The position numbers and the translations under genes are program-made. A stretch of 12,153 bases of DNA, from positions 1 through 12,153 of the forward strand of contig JBEKLJ010000103.1 in assembly GCA_050010255.1 (NCBI GenBank), written 5' to 3'. This document shows, piece after piece, positions 6,441 through 12,153 of the stretch; the first letter of the stretch is position 1, and each line of letters begins with the position of its first letter. The notes beneath the pieces were generated by a model. The model made no database searches, had not been told where the DNA came from, and saw only the letters and a list, made by a program, of their open reading frames with translations. Origin of the DNA: JBEKLJ01 sp050010255. GTDB taxonomy: Bacteria; Acidobacteriota; Terriglobia; Bryobacterales; Bryobacteraceae.

Positions 6441-9053
6441 TCACGCCAGCTTCTCGACCTCGGAGTAGACTCTCTCGAGAGCCTCAGCCAGCGCCGCCTG
6501 ATCCTTCATTCCGCCCTCAGCGAGGTCTGGCCTGCCGCCGCCTCGGATGCCGACCGCCTGAAGGAGTTTTCCGGCGTGGATCTTCCCCGAGATATCCTTG
6601 CGCACCGCCGACACGACGTCACCCGTGTCTGTTCCGAGCACAACCACATCCACGCCCTTGCTCCGCACGGAATCGGCCAGCGAGCGGAGCTGCGCGCGAT
6701 CCATCGACAGCCCGCCGGCGGCGACCACCCGGCAGTTCTTGACCCGCCGAGCCTGCGATGTCAGCCCAGCGACTTCCGACTGGGCCAGCTTCGTCTTGGC
6801 CTGCTCCAACTCCCTCTCCAGCCCTTTTCGCTGCTCGATGAGCTTCTCCACCTGCTCGGCCAGCTCCGGCTCGGAGGCACGCACCAACTCGGCCAGGCGT
6901 TGCAGCGCGCCGGAGGCCTGCTGGAAACGCTGCAAGGCGCCCGCGCCCGTCACCGCCTCGATGCGGCGGACGCCCGCGGCGATGCTGCCTTCGGAAACGA
7001 TCTTCGAGAGCCCGATTTCGCCCGTCCGCGAAACGTGCGTGCCGCCGCAGAGCTCCCTGCTGAAATCCGGCACCCTGACGACCCGCACCCGCTCGCCGTA
7101 CTTTTCGCCGAACAGGGCCATGGCCCCGGTCTCAAGCGCCTGATCGAGCTCCATCAGGGTGGTCTCGACCGGCTTGTCTTCGAGGATCTGCTGGTTCATG
7201 AGCCGCTCGACCTCGGCCAGCTCAGCTTCGTCGAGCGCCGCATAATGCGTGAAGTCGAAGCGCAGCCGCCCGGGCTCCACCACGCTGCCGGCCTGCTTCA
7301 CATGACTGCCCAGCACCGTCCGCAACGCTGCGTGCAGCAGGTGCGTGGCGGTGTGATTGCGCATGGTGGCGCGGCGCAGATCGGCGTCCACCCGCGCGCG
7401 CACCTCCTCGCCGCGGCGGAGCGGCGCGAGCGTCACCACCTTGTGCACCACCAGGCCCGGGAGCGGTGAGTAGGTGTCTTCCACCTCGGCCAGGCTCTCG
7501 CCGCTGGCGGCGGAGCACAGCCAGCCCTTGTCGCCAGTCTGCCCGCCGGCTTCGGCGTAGAACGGCGTCTGGTCCAGAATGATCTCGATATGCTCGCCCG
7601 CGCCCGCCGCCTCCACCGCCTGCTGGCCGGCCACGATGCCGGCCACTTTCGCCGTGGCTTCCAGCCCCTCGTAGTACAGCGGCCTGGTGCGGCCCGCGGC
7701 GAGGAGTTCCTGATAGACCGGCGCGACGGCGGCCTTCTCGGCGCCCTTCCAGCTCGCGCGCGCCCGCTCGCGCTGCCGCTCCATCTCGGCGGCGAAGCCC
7801 TCGGCATCGACCGCCAGGCCGTACTCGCGCGCCATCTCCTGCTGCTCCTCCAGCGGCAGCCCGTAGGTGTCGTAGAGCTTGAAGGCCACCGCGCCGGGCA
7901 GCACCGCCTGCGCGCTGCGCGCTTCGTCGTGGAAGATGCGCTCGGCCACCTCGAACGTGGTCGCGTAGCGGTGTTCCTCGTCCTTCACCACCCGCGCCAC
8001 GCGCTGGATGGAGTCCATCAATTCCGGATAGGCCGGCTTCATCAGTTCCGCCACGAAGCCGGTGAGCTGATAGAGAAACGGCTCCTGCACCCCGATGCGG
8101 CGCGCGTGCCGCATGGCGCGGCGCATAATCTTGCGCACGACGTAGCCGCGCCCGTCGTTCGATGGCAGCACCCCGTCGTGGATCAGAAACGCGGTGGCGC
8201 GGCTGTGGTCGGCCACGATCCGCAGCGCGCTGTCGGCCTTCGGCTCCTCTCCGTAAGCGACGCCGAACGCCTCGGCCGCGCGCTCGATGATGGGGCGAAG
8301 CAGGTCCGTGTCGTAGTTGGACAGCTTGCCCTGCATGACCGCCGCGAGGCGCTCCAGACCCATGCCCGTGTCGATGGAGGGACGAGGAAGAGGCGACAGC
8401 CTCCCGTTGGCGTCCCGGTCATACTGCATGAAGACCAGGTTCCAGATCTCGACGTAGCGGCCGGACTCGCTGGGGAACGGGTCGTCGCCCTCCACCGGGT
8501 AATCCCCGTTGCCCGGACCCAGGTCATAGTGCAGCTCCGAGCAGGGGCCGCACGGCCCGGTCTCGCCCATCTGCCAGAAGTTGTCCTTCTCGTCCTGCCG
8601 GAAGATGCGCTCCCGGGCCACGCCGGCGACCTTCTGCCACAGCTCCTCGGCCTCGTCGTCGTCGCGGAACACGGTGATGTAGAGCCGGTCCTTGGGCAGC
8701 CCGAAGTCCTTGGTGCACAGCTCCCACGCAAACGCGATGGCGTCCTGCTTAAAGTAGTCGCCGAAGGAGAAGTTCCCCAGCATCTCGAAGAAGGTGTGGT
8801 GGCGTCGCGTGTAGCCGACGTTTTCCAGGTCGTTGTGTTTGCCGCCGGCGCGCACGCACTTCTGCGAGGAGGTCGCGCGCCGGTAGTCGCGCTGCTCCCG
8901 CCCCAGGAAGACGTCCTTGAACTGGTTCATGCCGGCGTTGGTGAATAGCAGCGTGGGGTCGTCGGCCGGCGCCAGCGACGAGCTGCGGACCATGCGGTGG
9001 CCGCGCGCGGTGAAGAAGTCCAAAAACCCCTGGCGGATCTGATGACCGGTCAC
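6441..9053 (-). CDS. alaS: Alanine--tRNA ligase, full length (870 aa)
   Basis: The enzyme charges tRNA-Ala with alanine and clears misacylated Ser- and Gly-tRNA. The class II catalytic domain fills about residues 1-240, with FTNAGMNQFKDVFLG near 32 and KCVRAGGKHNDLENVG near 65. The tRNA-recognition helical domain follows. The editing site is present: HTATHLLHAAL near 565 (HxxxH zinc ligands) and CGGTHVSRTGEIG near 668 (CxxxH). A coiled coil (about 730-775) leads to the C-Ala/DHHA1 domain, ending with the glycine-rich GIRGGGRPDLAEGG. Length is normal and all key residues are intact. The start is GTG at 9053: it gives the conserved N-terminus (M)TGHQIRQGFLDFF, there is no in-frame ATG close upstream, and only a weak GGAA ribosome binding site precedes it. 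An ATG at 9069 is in another frame. Confidence 0.98.
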   Translation of the reverse strand: MTGHQIRQGFLDFFTARGHRMVRSSSLAPADDPTLLFTNAGMNQFKDVFLGREQRDYRRATSSQKCVRAGGKHNDLENVGYTRRHHTFFEMLGNFSFGDYFKQDAIAFAWELCTKDFGLPKDRLYITVFRDDDEAEELWQKVAGVARERIFRQDEKDNFWQMGETGPCGPCSELHYDLGPGNGDYPVEGDDPFPSESGRYVEIWNLVFMQYDRDANGRLSPLPRPSIDTGMGLERLAAVMQGKLSNYDTDLLRPIIERAAEAFGVAYGEEPKADSALRIVADHSRATAFLIHDGVLPSNDGRGYVVRKIMRRAMRHARRIGVQEPFLYQLTGFVAELMKPAYPELMDSIQRVARVVKDEEHRYATTFEVAERIFHDEARSAQAVLPGAVAFKLYDTYGLPLEEQQEMAREYGLAVDAEGFAAEMERQRERARASWKGAEKAAVAPVYQELLAAGRTRPLYYEGLEATAKVAGIVAGQQAVEAAGAGEHIEIILDQTPFYAEAGGQTGDKGWLCSAASGESLAEVEDTYSPLPGLVVHKVVTLAPLRRGEEVRARVDADLRRATMRNHTATHLLHAALRTVLGSHVKQAGSVVEPGRLRFDFTHYAALDEAELAEVERLMNQQILEDKPVETTLMELDQALETGAMALFGEKYGERVRVVRVPDFSRELCGGTHVSRTGEIGLSKIVSEGSIAAGVRRIEAVTGAGALQRFQQASGALQRLAELVRASEPELAEQVEKLIEQRKGLERELEQAKTKLAQSEVAGLTSQARRVKNCRVVAAGGLSMDRAQLRSLADSVRSKGVDVVVLGTDTGDVVSAVRKDISGKIHAGKLLQAVGIRGGGRPDLAEGGMKDQAALAEALERVYSEVEKLA

Positions 9054-9125
9054 TGTTCCATTCTGACATGCACCGCCCCGCCGGGTCCGTGCCGCGCCAA
9101 CACGTCGGACGAGACCCCAGGTAGG

Positions 9126-9164
9126 GCGGGACTCCAGTCCCGCTGCTCGGCCTCCAGGCCGAGC
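9126..9164. repeat. Twin palindromes with a common CTCCAG centre
   Basis: GCGGGACT-CC-AGTCCCGC (9126-9143) is followed one base later by GCTCGGCCT-CC-AGGCCGAGC (9145-9164). Both are perfect inverted repeats of 8 and 9 bp arms around CC, and share CTCCAG at the centre. They lie between the divergent alaS and tRNA-Val genes, before the tRNA promoter. The paired palindromes recall REP/BIME-type intergenic repeats. No transposase of the REP-associated type is in the window. Confidence 0.7.
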
Positions 9165-9218
9165 TGCTTGCTCGCGCCCACGCTAGCCTCCCTGCGCAGC
9201 CGCGCGCCCGTCGGCCTG

Positions 9219-9227
9219 TGCTAAAAT
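9219..9227 (+). promoter_or_regulatory. Predicted extended -10 promoter of tRNA-Val
   Basis: TG-C-TAAAAT is a near-consensus extended -10 element, 21 bp before the tRNA 5' end, and no better candidate lies between alaS and the tRNA. No good -35 is visible at 16-18 bp. Confidence 0.6.
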
Positions 9228-9248
9228 TCGGGTCTGTCCCACCCCAGA

Positions 9249-9325
9249 GGGCCCGTAGCTCAGTTGGTTAGAGCGCTACCTTGACACGGTAGAGGTCTGG
9301 CGTTCGAGTCGCCACGGGCCCACCA
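9249..9325 (+). tRNA. tRNA-Val(GAC), with encoded CCA
   Basis: A full cloverleaf can be drawn: acceptor GGGCCCG (9249-9255) with CGGGCCC (9315-9321), discriminator A and encoded CCA. The D arm is GCTC/GAGC. The anticodon arm is CTACC-TTGACAC-GGTAG with anticodon GAC at 9283-9285. The T arm is TGGCG-TTCGAGT-CGCCA. It reads valine codon GUC. All stems pair perfectly, so it should be functional. Its 3' half from 9276 is the beginning of the 403-bp direct repeat found again at 10895. Confidence 0.97.
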
Positions 9326-9678
9326 CGCAAGCCACGATCCCTCAAACATTTACGCCTGTTTTCGTTCGATGCCTACAGCGCGATAATGGCGTCGCTCAAC
9401 CCAGTTCCACGCTCACCTGGTTCACGCCGGCGAGCTGATTCGCTGGAATGAAATTGCCGGGGAGCGGTTTCCCGTTGAGCACCAGCCGGCTCACGCCCTT
9501 CTCTACCCCGGCGGGGTTTGTCACTTCGATGCTCAGCCGTTTGCCGCGGAAGACGCGCTCGACTTTGAAACCCTTCCAGGCCGAAGGAATGCACGGGTCG
9601 ATGCGCAGGCCGTCGTACTCGGGGCGGATGCCGAGGATGTATTGGGTGACGGCGAAGTAGGACCAGGCGGCCGAGCCG
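9276..9678 (+). repeat. Direct repeat copy 1: tRNA-Val 3' half plus GH94 gene end
   Basis: It aligns without gaps to 10895-11297 at a constant offset of 1619 bp, with 22 mismatches by hand count. It contains the tRNA from the anticodon stem to CCA, the 70-bp spacer, and the last 94 codons of a GH94 gene on the other strand. Positions 9520-9626 (107 bp) are identical in both copies. Similarity stops abruptly around 9679-9687. Confidence 0.95.
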
Positions 9679-9687
9679 TTAACAGGG
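9396..9687 (-). pseudogene. Truncated duplicate of the GH94 C-terminus
   Basis: The same frame and stop codon as the complete GH94 gene are kept, coding for about 94 matching residues from GSAAWSYFAVTQYILG to NQVSVELG. Only five amino-acid differences separate it from the 11015-12153 copy (I/L, L/V, N/S and GV for DE), and seven codons differ silently. Further upstream the frame runs into unrelated sequence (GATLNPVN, then a stop at 9762-9764), and no start codon with a ribosome binding site is visible. It has lost the catalytic domain and cannot be an enzyme. Preservation of protein sequence means the copy was made from, or is converted by, an intact gene. Confidence 0.85.
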
Positions 9688-9747
9688 TTCAGCGTTGCGC
9701 CGGAAAGGATTGAACAGGGATCGCGTTTGGGCGGCGATGGGCCGTGT

Positions 9748-10563
9748 TTACCACTTCGGTGTCACAAAGTAGAGCCTGATCTCCGATGAACCCGGCTCCA
9801 CGTCGTCTTCCAGAAACACATGCGAGGAGCGCCGGTCATGTGTACGGACACATACGTCGTAGCCAGGGCCAAGGCCGTCCAGCCGGACTCTACTTTCGCT
9901 GAACTTGGCGTCGCTACAATCGACCCGTGACGAATTCGGCGGGGACAAAACGGCTCCGTTGATCGGGCTTAAGTAGATACCAGCTTGGTCTTTTGTGACT
10001 TGGAAGTCGGCGGTTCGCCCCTGACCGGGATTTGTAGCGCTGTCAGGGCAGTGGATCGTGCCCTTGCCAAGGTCCACTCTGCACTCGAGTTTCACCTCCA
10101 GGTAGCCGCTGACTACGGGCTTGGATGGTGGTCCGATGCCGAAGTTGTCGCAGTTGACTCCAGGAGCGTCACAGCCGGCCAAACCGAGCTGGATCTTGCC
10201 CAGATCGGTGACTTCGCCATTTCGAACTACCACCCCGCCGATCACACCTGCACGGAATCCTCCTGCCCATGCCCTAACAGTGTAAGATCCGGGATCCAAA
10301 GTGCCCGTCTGGAACGCGCCCCCATCGCCGGCCCTGGTGCGAGCAACTATTGTGTGCGAGTCCGGATCGAGCACCCTTATGAAAGCTCTGGCCAGTCCTC
10401 CCCCGGTTACATCTACCACGAGGCCTCGGACCCGTCCTCCACGCACGGTTTGGCCCGCCGCTTGGGCGTCAACAGTTAGCGCGAGCGCGGCAATGATCGA
10501 GATCACCGAATACACGATCCCACCAGACAGCGGCTGGTTTACAGTATCAGCCAGAACTTCCAT
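9748..10563 (-). CDS. Exported carboxypeptidase-regulatory-like domain protein (271 aa)
   Basis: A hydrophobic segment GIVYSVISIIAALALTVDAQAAG (about residues 14-37, shown here as the signal region) suggests export, preceded by a short non-basic tail. Residues about 45-115 (GLVVDVTGGGLARAFIRVLD, then GGAFQTGTLDPGSYTVRAWA) are a carboxypeptidase regulatory-like (transthyretin/Cna-B-like) beta-sandwich, common in acidobacterial surface proteins. The remaining 150 residues are not recognised; they carry six cysteines, which could form disulfides after export. The ATG at 10563 follows an in-frame stop and has only a weak AAGAAG ribosome binding site; a GTG 16 codons later is an alternative. The coding sequence is visibly less GC-rich than alaS and GH94, in line with a foreign origin. 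It is the only gene between the two direct repeats. Confidence 0.82.
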   Translation of the reverse strand: MEVLADTVNQPLSGGIVYSVISIIAALALTVDAQAAGQTVRGGRVRGLVVDVTGGGLARAFIRVLDPDSHTIVARTRAGDGGAFQTGTLDPGSYTVRAWAGGFRAGVIGGVVVRNGEVTDLGKIQLGLAGCDAPGVNCDNFGIGPPSKPVVSGYLEVKLECRVDLGKGTIHCPDSATNPGQGRTADFQVTKDQAGIYLSPINGAVLSPPNSSRVDCSDAKFSESRVRLDGLGPGYDVCVRTHDRRSSHVFLEDDVEPGSSEIRLYFVTPKW

Positions 10564-10585
10564 TTTGGCTTCTTAGCCAGCATCG

Positions 10586-10614
10586 ATTGTACATCCAACC
10601 GCCCCCATTGGAGC
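10586..10614 (-). promoter_or_regulatory. Predicted promoter of the 9748-10563 gene
   Basis: On the minus strand GCTCCA (10614-10609), a 17-bp spacer and TACAAT (10591-10586, directly preceded by TG) match in position and partly in sequence the promoter predicted at 3040-3012. The predicted transcript starts near 10579, leaving a leader of only about 16 nt. Confidence 0.5.
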
Positions 10615-10680
10615 CGTTTCTCCCGTTGTCCCTATCCCGAACGACTCCGGCGGCCCCCGATGGCCGCCCGCTGGCGGGGG
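10592..10680 (-). other. Upstream promoter module, copy B
   Basis: It aligns with 3018-3110 (shared words TTGGAGC, GTTT, ATCCCGAACGAC, CGGCGGCCC). It contains the inverted repeats GGCGGCC-CCCGAT-GGCCGCC (10649-10668) and CCCGC-TG-GCGGG (10667-10678). It lacks the G-rich expansion of copy A. From 10681 to 10770 nothing is recognised. Confidence 0.5.
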
Positions 10681-10773
10681 GGACCGCTTTGTGTCGCTGC
10701 TTTCGGCGGGCGGTGCGCTTCTTTAGGCGTCGGGTCGTGTCGCTCGTGGGCGCACCCCGGCGTGGGTTCCTAC

Positions 10774-10837
10774 CTGGTGCAGAACTGGTGCAGAATTCGC
10801 GTTTCTTCGCCCCTTCTGGTGCGGATCTGGTGCGAAC
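10774..10837 (+). repeat. Two pairs of 11-bp CTGGTGC direct repeats
   Basis: CTGGTGCAGAA occurs twice head to tail at 10774-10795, and CTGGTGCGGAT/CTGGTGCGAAC at 10816-10837. Repeats within a pair are one helical turn apart and the pairs are 42 bp (about four turns) apart, placing all four on one DNA face. They end 57 bp before the tRNA-Val remnant. The spacing suits protein binding, such as arm-type sites of a tyrosine recombinase or operator repeats. Confidence 0.7.
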
Positions 10838-10894
10838 TTCCGGAGAATACCCCGTATGTTTTCAGTCGGGCTGCCTGTAAGTGATTGGCAGCCC

Positions 10895-10944
10895 CTACCT
10901 TGACACGCCAGAGGTCTGGCGTTCGAGTCGCCACGGGCCCACCA
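10895..10944 (+). pseudogene. tRNA-Val 3' half remnant
   Basis: The fragment starts at CTACC of the anticodon stem, keeps the whole TTGACAC anticodon loop, the T arm, the acceptor 3' strand and CCA. It lacks the acceptor 5' strand and D arm. The 3' side of the anticodon stem reads GCCAG instead of GGTAG, so it no longer pairs with CTACC. The change instead creates a perfect CGCCAGA-GG-TCTGGCG hairpin (10906-10921). It cannot make a tRNA and fits a displaced attachment-site half. Confidence 0.93.
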
Positions 10945-10960
10945 CGTAAGCCACAATCCC

Positions 10961-10988
10961 TCGAACATTTACGCCTGTTTTTGTTCGA
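10961..10988. terminator. Possible bidirectional terminator between tRNA remnant and GH94
   Basis: TCGAACA (10961-10967) pairs with TGTTCGA (10982-10988) around a 14-nt T-rich loop, 26 bp beyond the GH94 stop codon on the minus strand. In copy 1 (9342-9369) two base differences break the same stem. Confidence 0.3.
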
Positions 10989-11014
10989 TGCCTACAGCGC
11001 GACAATGGCGTCAC

Positions 11015-12153
11015 TCAACCCAGTTCCACACTCACCTGGTTCTCGTCGGCTAACTGATTCGCTGGAATGAAACTGCCTGGGAGCGGTTTCCCGTTGAGGA
11101 CCACCCGGCTCACGCCCTTCTCGACCCCGGCGGGGTTGGTCACTTCGATGCTCAGCCGTTTGCCGCGGAAGACGCGCTCGACTTTGAAACCCTTCCAGGC
11201 CGAAGGAATGCACGGGTCGATGCGCAGGCCGTCGTACTCGGGGCGTAGGCCGAGGATGTATTGGGTGACGGCGAAGTAAGACCAGGCGGCCGAGCCGCTC
11301 AACCAGGGCACGCGGGAGGCGCCGCAGCGCGGGCTGTATTTGCTGTGGGTGTACTGGCAGTAAACGTAGGGCTCGATCTCGCGCACTTCGGCCCGGGTAT
11401 TGTAGGCGCCCGGCAGGCAGGCGCGGAAATACTGATACGCGCGGTCGCCGTGGCCGAGCAGCGTCTCGGCCATGACCGCCCATCCCTGGGTGTGGGTAAA
11501 CACGCTCGCGTTTTCCTTCATGCCAGGGTTGAACAGCACCGCCCGCATGACCCGCATCTCCGTCTGGACGAAAGGTGGAGCGCATAGCATCAGGCCGAAC
11601 TCGGTAGCCAGGCGCTCGTGGACCGATTGCATGGCCTGGGCGGCGCGCTCGGCATCGGCGTGCCCGCTGATCAAGGCCCAGGACTGGGGATTGAGGAAGA
11701 TCTGGCCCTCGGGGTTCTCCGCCGAGCCGTAGGGGGCGCCGTCGCCGTCGTAGCCGCGCCGATACCAGGCGCCGTCCCAGGCCTCTTCGGCGAGGCTGCG
11801 GTCCAGCCGCGCCAGGTGCCGGGCGGCCCAGGCGCGCTCCTCCGGCTCCGCGAGCAGCGCGCAGATTCCCAGGTACACCGCCAGCGCGTAGCGGAGCTGA
11901 AAGGCGACGAAGATCGACTCGCCCTTCTCGCCCAGCCGGATGCAGTCGTTCCAATCGGCCGACAATCCGCAGGGCAGGCCGTGGGCGCCGGAGCGCTCGA
12001 GGTTGAATTCGATGGCCCGCCGCAGGTGGCCGAGCACCGTGTCCTCGCCGCGATCGGCGTAGGGCAGCACCTTGGTATAGAACGCGCAGTCGCCGGTCTC
12101 CTTGACGTAGGCCGGAACGGCATTGAACAGCCACAGGCAGTCATCGGAGCGGT
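11015..12153 (-). CDS. GH94 glycoside phosphorylase (cellobiose/chitobiose phosphorylase-like), 5' end cut off
   Basis: The frame is open to the right edge, giving 378 residues. The apparent start at 12070 is an internal GTG (valine), because the upstream codons read SDDCLWL and PAYVKETGD, both conserved in GH94. ADWNDC, near visible residue 66, holds the aspartate that acts as general acid in family phosphorylases. Further marks are FLNPQSWALISG, SVFTHTQGWAVMAE and VPWLSGSAAWSY. The last 70 residues are the family's C-terminal beta domain. GH94 enzymes split beta-linked glucosides or chitobiose with phosphate to yield a sugar 1-phosphate, usually in the cytoplasm. More than half of the protein, with most specificity-determining residues, is outside the window, so the substrate is open. 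The terminal 94 codons are duplicated at 9396-9678. Confidence 0.93.
   Translation of the reverse strand, partial: RSDDCLWLFNAVPAYVKETGDCAFYTKVLPYADRGEDTVLGHLRRAIEFNLERSGAHGLPCGLSADWNDCIRLGEKGESIFVAFQLRYALAVYLGICALLAEPEERAWAARHLARLDRSLAEEAWDGAWYRRGYDGDGAPYGSAENPEGQIFLNPQSWALISGHADAERAAQAMQSVHERLATEFGLMLCAPPFVQTEMRVMRAVLFNPGMKENASVFTHTQGWAVMAETLLGHGDRAYQYFRACLPGAYNTRAEVREIEPYVYCQYTHSKYSPRCGASRVPWLSGSAAWSYFAVTQYILGLRPEYDGLRIDPCIPSAWKGFKVERVFRGKRLSIEVTNPAGVEKGVSRVVLNGKPLPGSFIPANQLADENQVSVELG

Larger units (their letters stand above)
9276..10894 (+). mobile_element. Putative small integrative element or insertion at tRNA-Val
   Basis: The 1619-bp unit begins within an intact tRNA and ends against a second copy of the same tRNA 3' half, the layout left by site-specific integration into a tRNA gene. 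It holds one exported-protein gene (9748-10563), its promoter, and four CTGGTGC repeats that look like arm-type recombinase sites near the right junction. No integrase, transposase or relaxase is present, so it would be a remnant or need a helper. Against the simple model, the repeated end is far longer (403 bp, including GH94 coding sequence) than a usual att core. A segmental duplication with later insertion would also explain it. Confidence 0.4.
10895..11297 (+). repeat. Direct repeat copy 2: tRNA-Val remnant plus GH94 gene end
   Basis: This is the partner of 9276-9678, same orientation, offset 1619 bp. On this side the GH94 reading frame continues intact to the window edge, so this copy is the one joined to the original chromosomal gene. 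Confidence 0.95.

Noticed and set aside
7590..8948. A 452-codon open frame on the plus strand
   Set aside because: It is antisense to the conserved alaS coding sequence; long antisense frames are expected in GC-rich DNA, and it has no recognisable domain.
10774..10837. CRISPR-like array
   Set aside because: Units are only 11 bp and adjoin without spacers; there are no cas genes.
10723..10968. An 81-codon minus-strand frame reading through the tRNA remnant
   Set aside because: The WARGDSNARPLAC stretch is simply the antisense of a tRNA 3' end, a familiar spurious prediction; no ribosome binding site or domain supports it.
10992..12134. A 380-codon minus-strand frame overlapping GH94
   Set aside because: It is a shifted frame; GH94 motifs (DDCLWL, ADWNDC, GSAAWSY) are read only in the frame ending at 11015.

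Overview
The window is GC-rich bacterial chromosomal DNA, most likely from an Acidobacteriota member of the Solibacter/Bryobacter type. The strongest taxonomic cue is a secreted protein with the VWFA-related domain typical of acidobacteria (4508-5455). Large biomass-degrading enzymes, GH115 at the left edge and GH94 at the right edge, and many single-gene transcription units fit that assignment, but it is an inference without 16S or database support.

Layout, left to right: the 3' part of a GH115 xylan alpha-glucuronidase-like gene (+, cut by the window start); a small exported protein (-); a DHH/DHHA1 phosphoesterase (-); the exported VWA protein (+); a two-helix mini membrane protein (+); a phasin-like granule-associated protein (+); full-length alaS (-, GTG start); an intact tRNA-Val(GAC) (+); a duplicated, truncated end of a GH94 gene; an exported carboxypeptidase-regulatory-like protein (-); a 3' half-tRNA-Val remnant; and the C-terminal 378 codons of a GH94 glycoside phosphorylase (-, cut by the window end). 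There is no large operon. Most genes appear to have their own promoter, and several promoters look like extended -10 (TGn) sites.

The unusual part is 9249-11300. A 403-bp stretch (3' half of tRNA-Val plus the end of the downstream GH94 gene) is present twice in direct orientation, exactly 1619 bp apart and about 94-95% identical by hand count. Between the copies lies about 1.2 kb of other DNA: one exported-protein gene with its promoter, and two pairs of 11-bp CTGGTGC repeats set 42 bp apart, beside the tRNA remnant. This looks like a small integrative element at a tRNA gene with arm-type recombinase sites but no integrase of its own. Ordinary segmental duplication followed by insertion is the main alternative.

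A second pattern is a promoter module shared by the two small exported-protein genes (upstream of 2952 and of 10563). Both have the same GCTCCA hexamer, a 17-bp spacer, a -10-like hexamer and a similar upstream block. One copy is longer by 21 bp because of a G-rich tandem repeat. Other structured non-coding DNA includes a heptamer array next to the alaS stop and a pair of palindromes sharing a CTCCAG centre between alaS and the tRNA.
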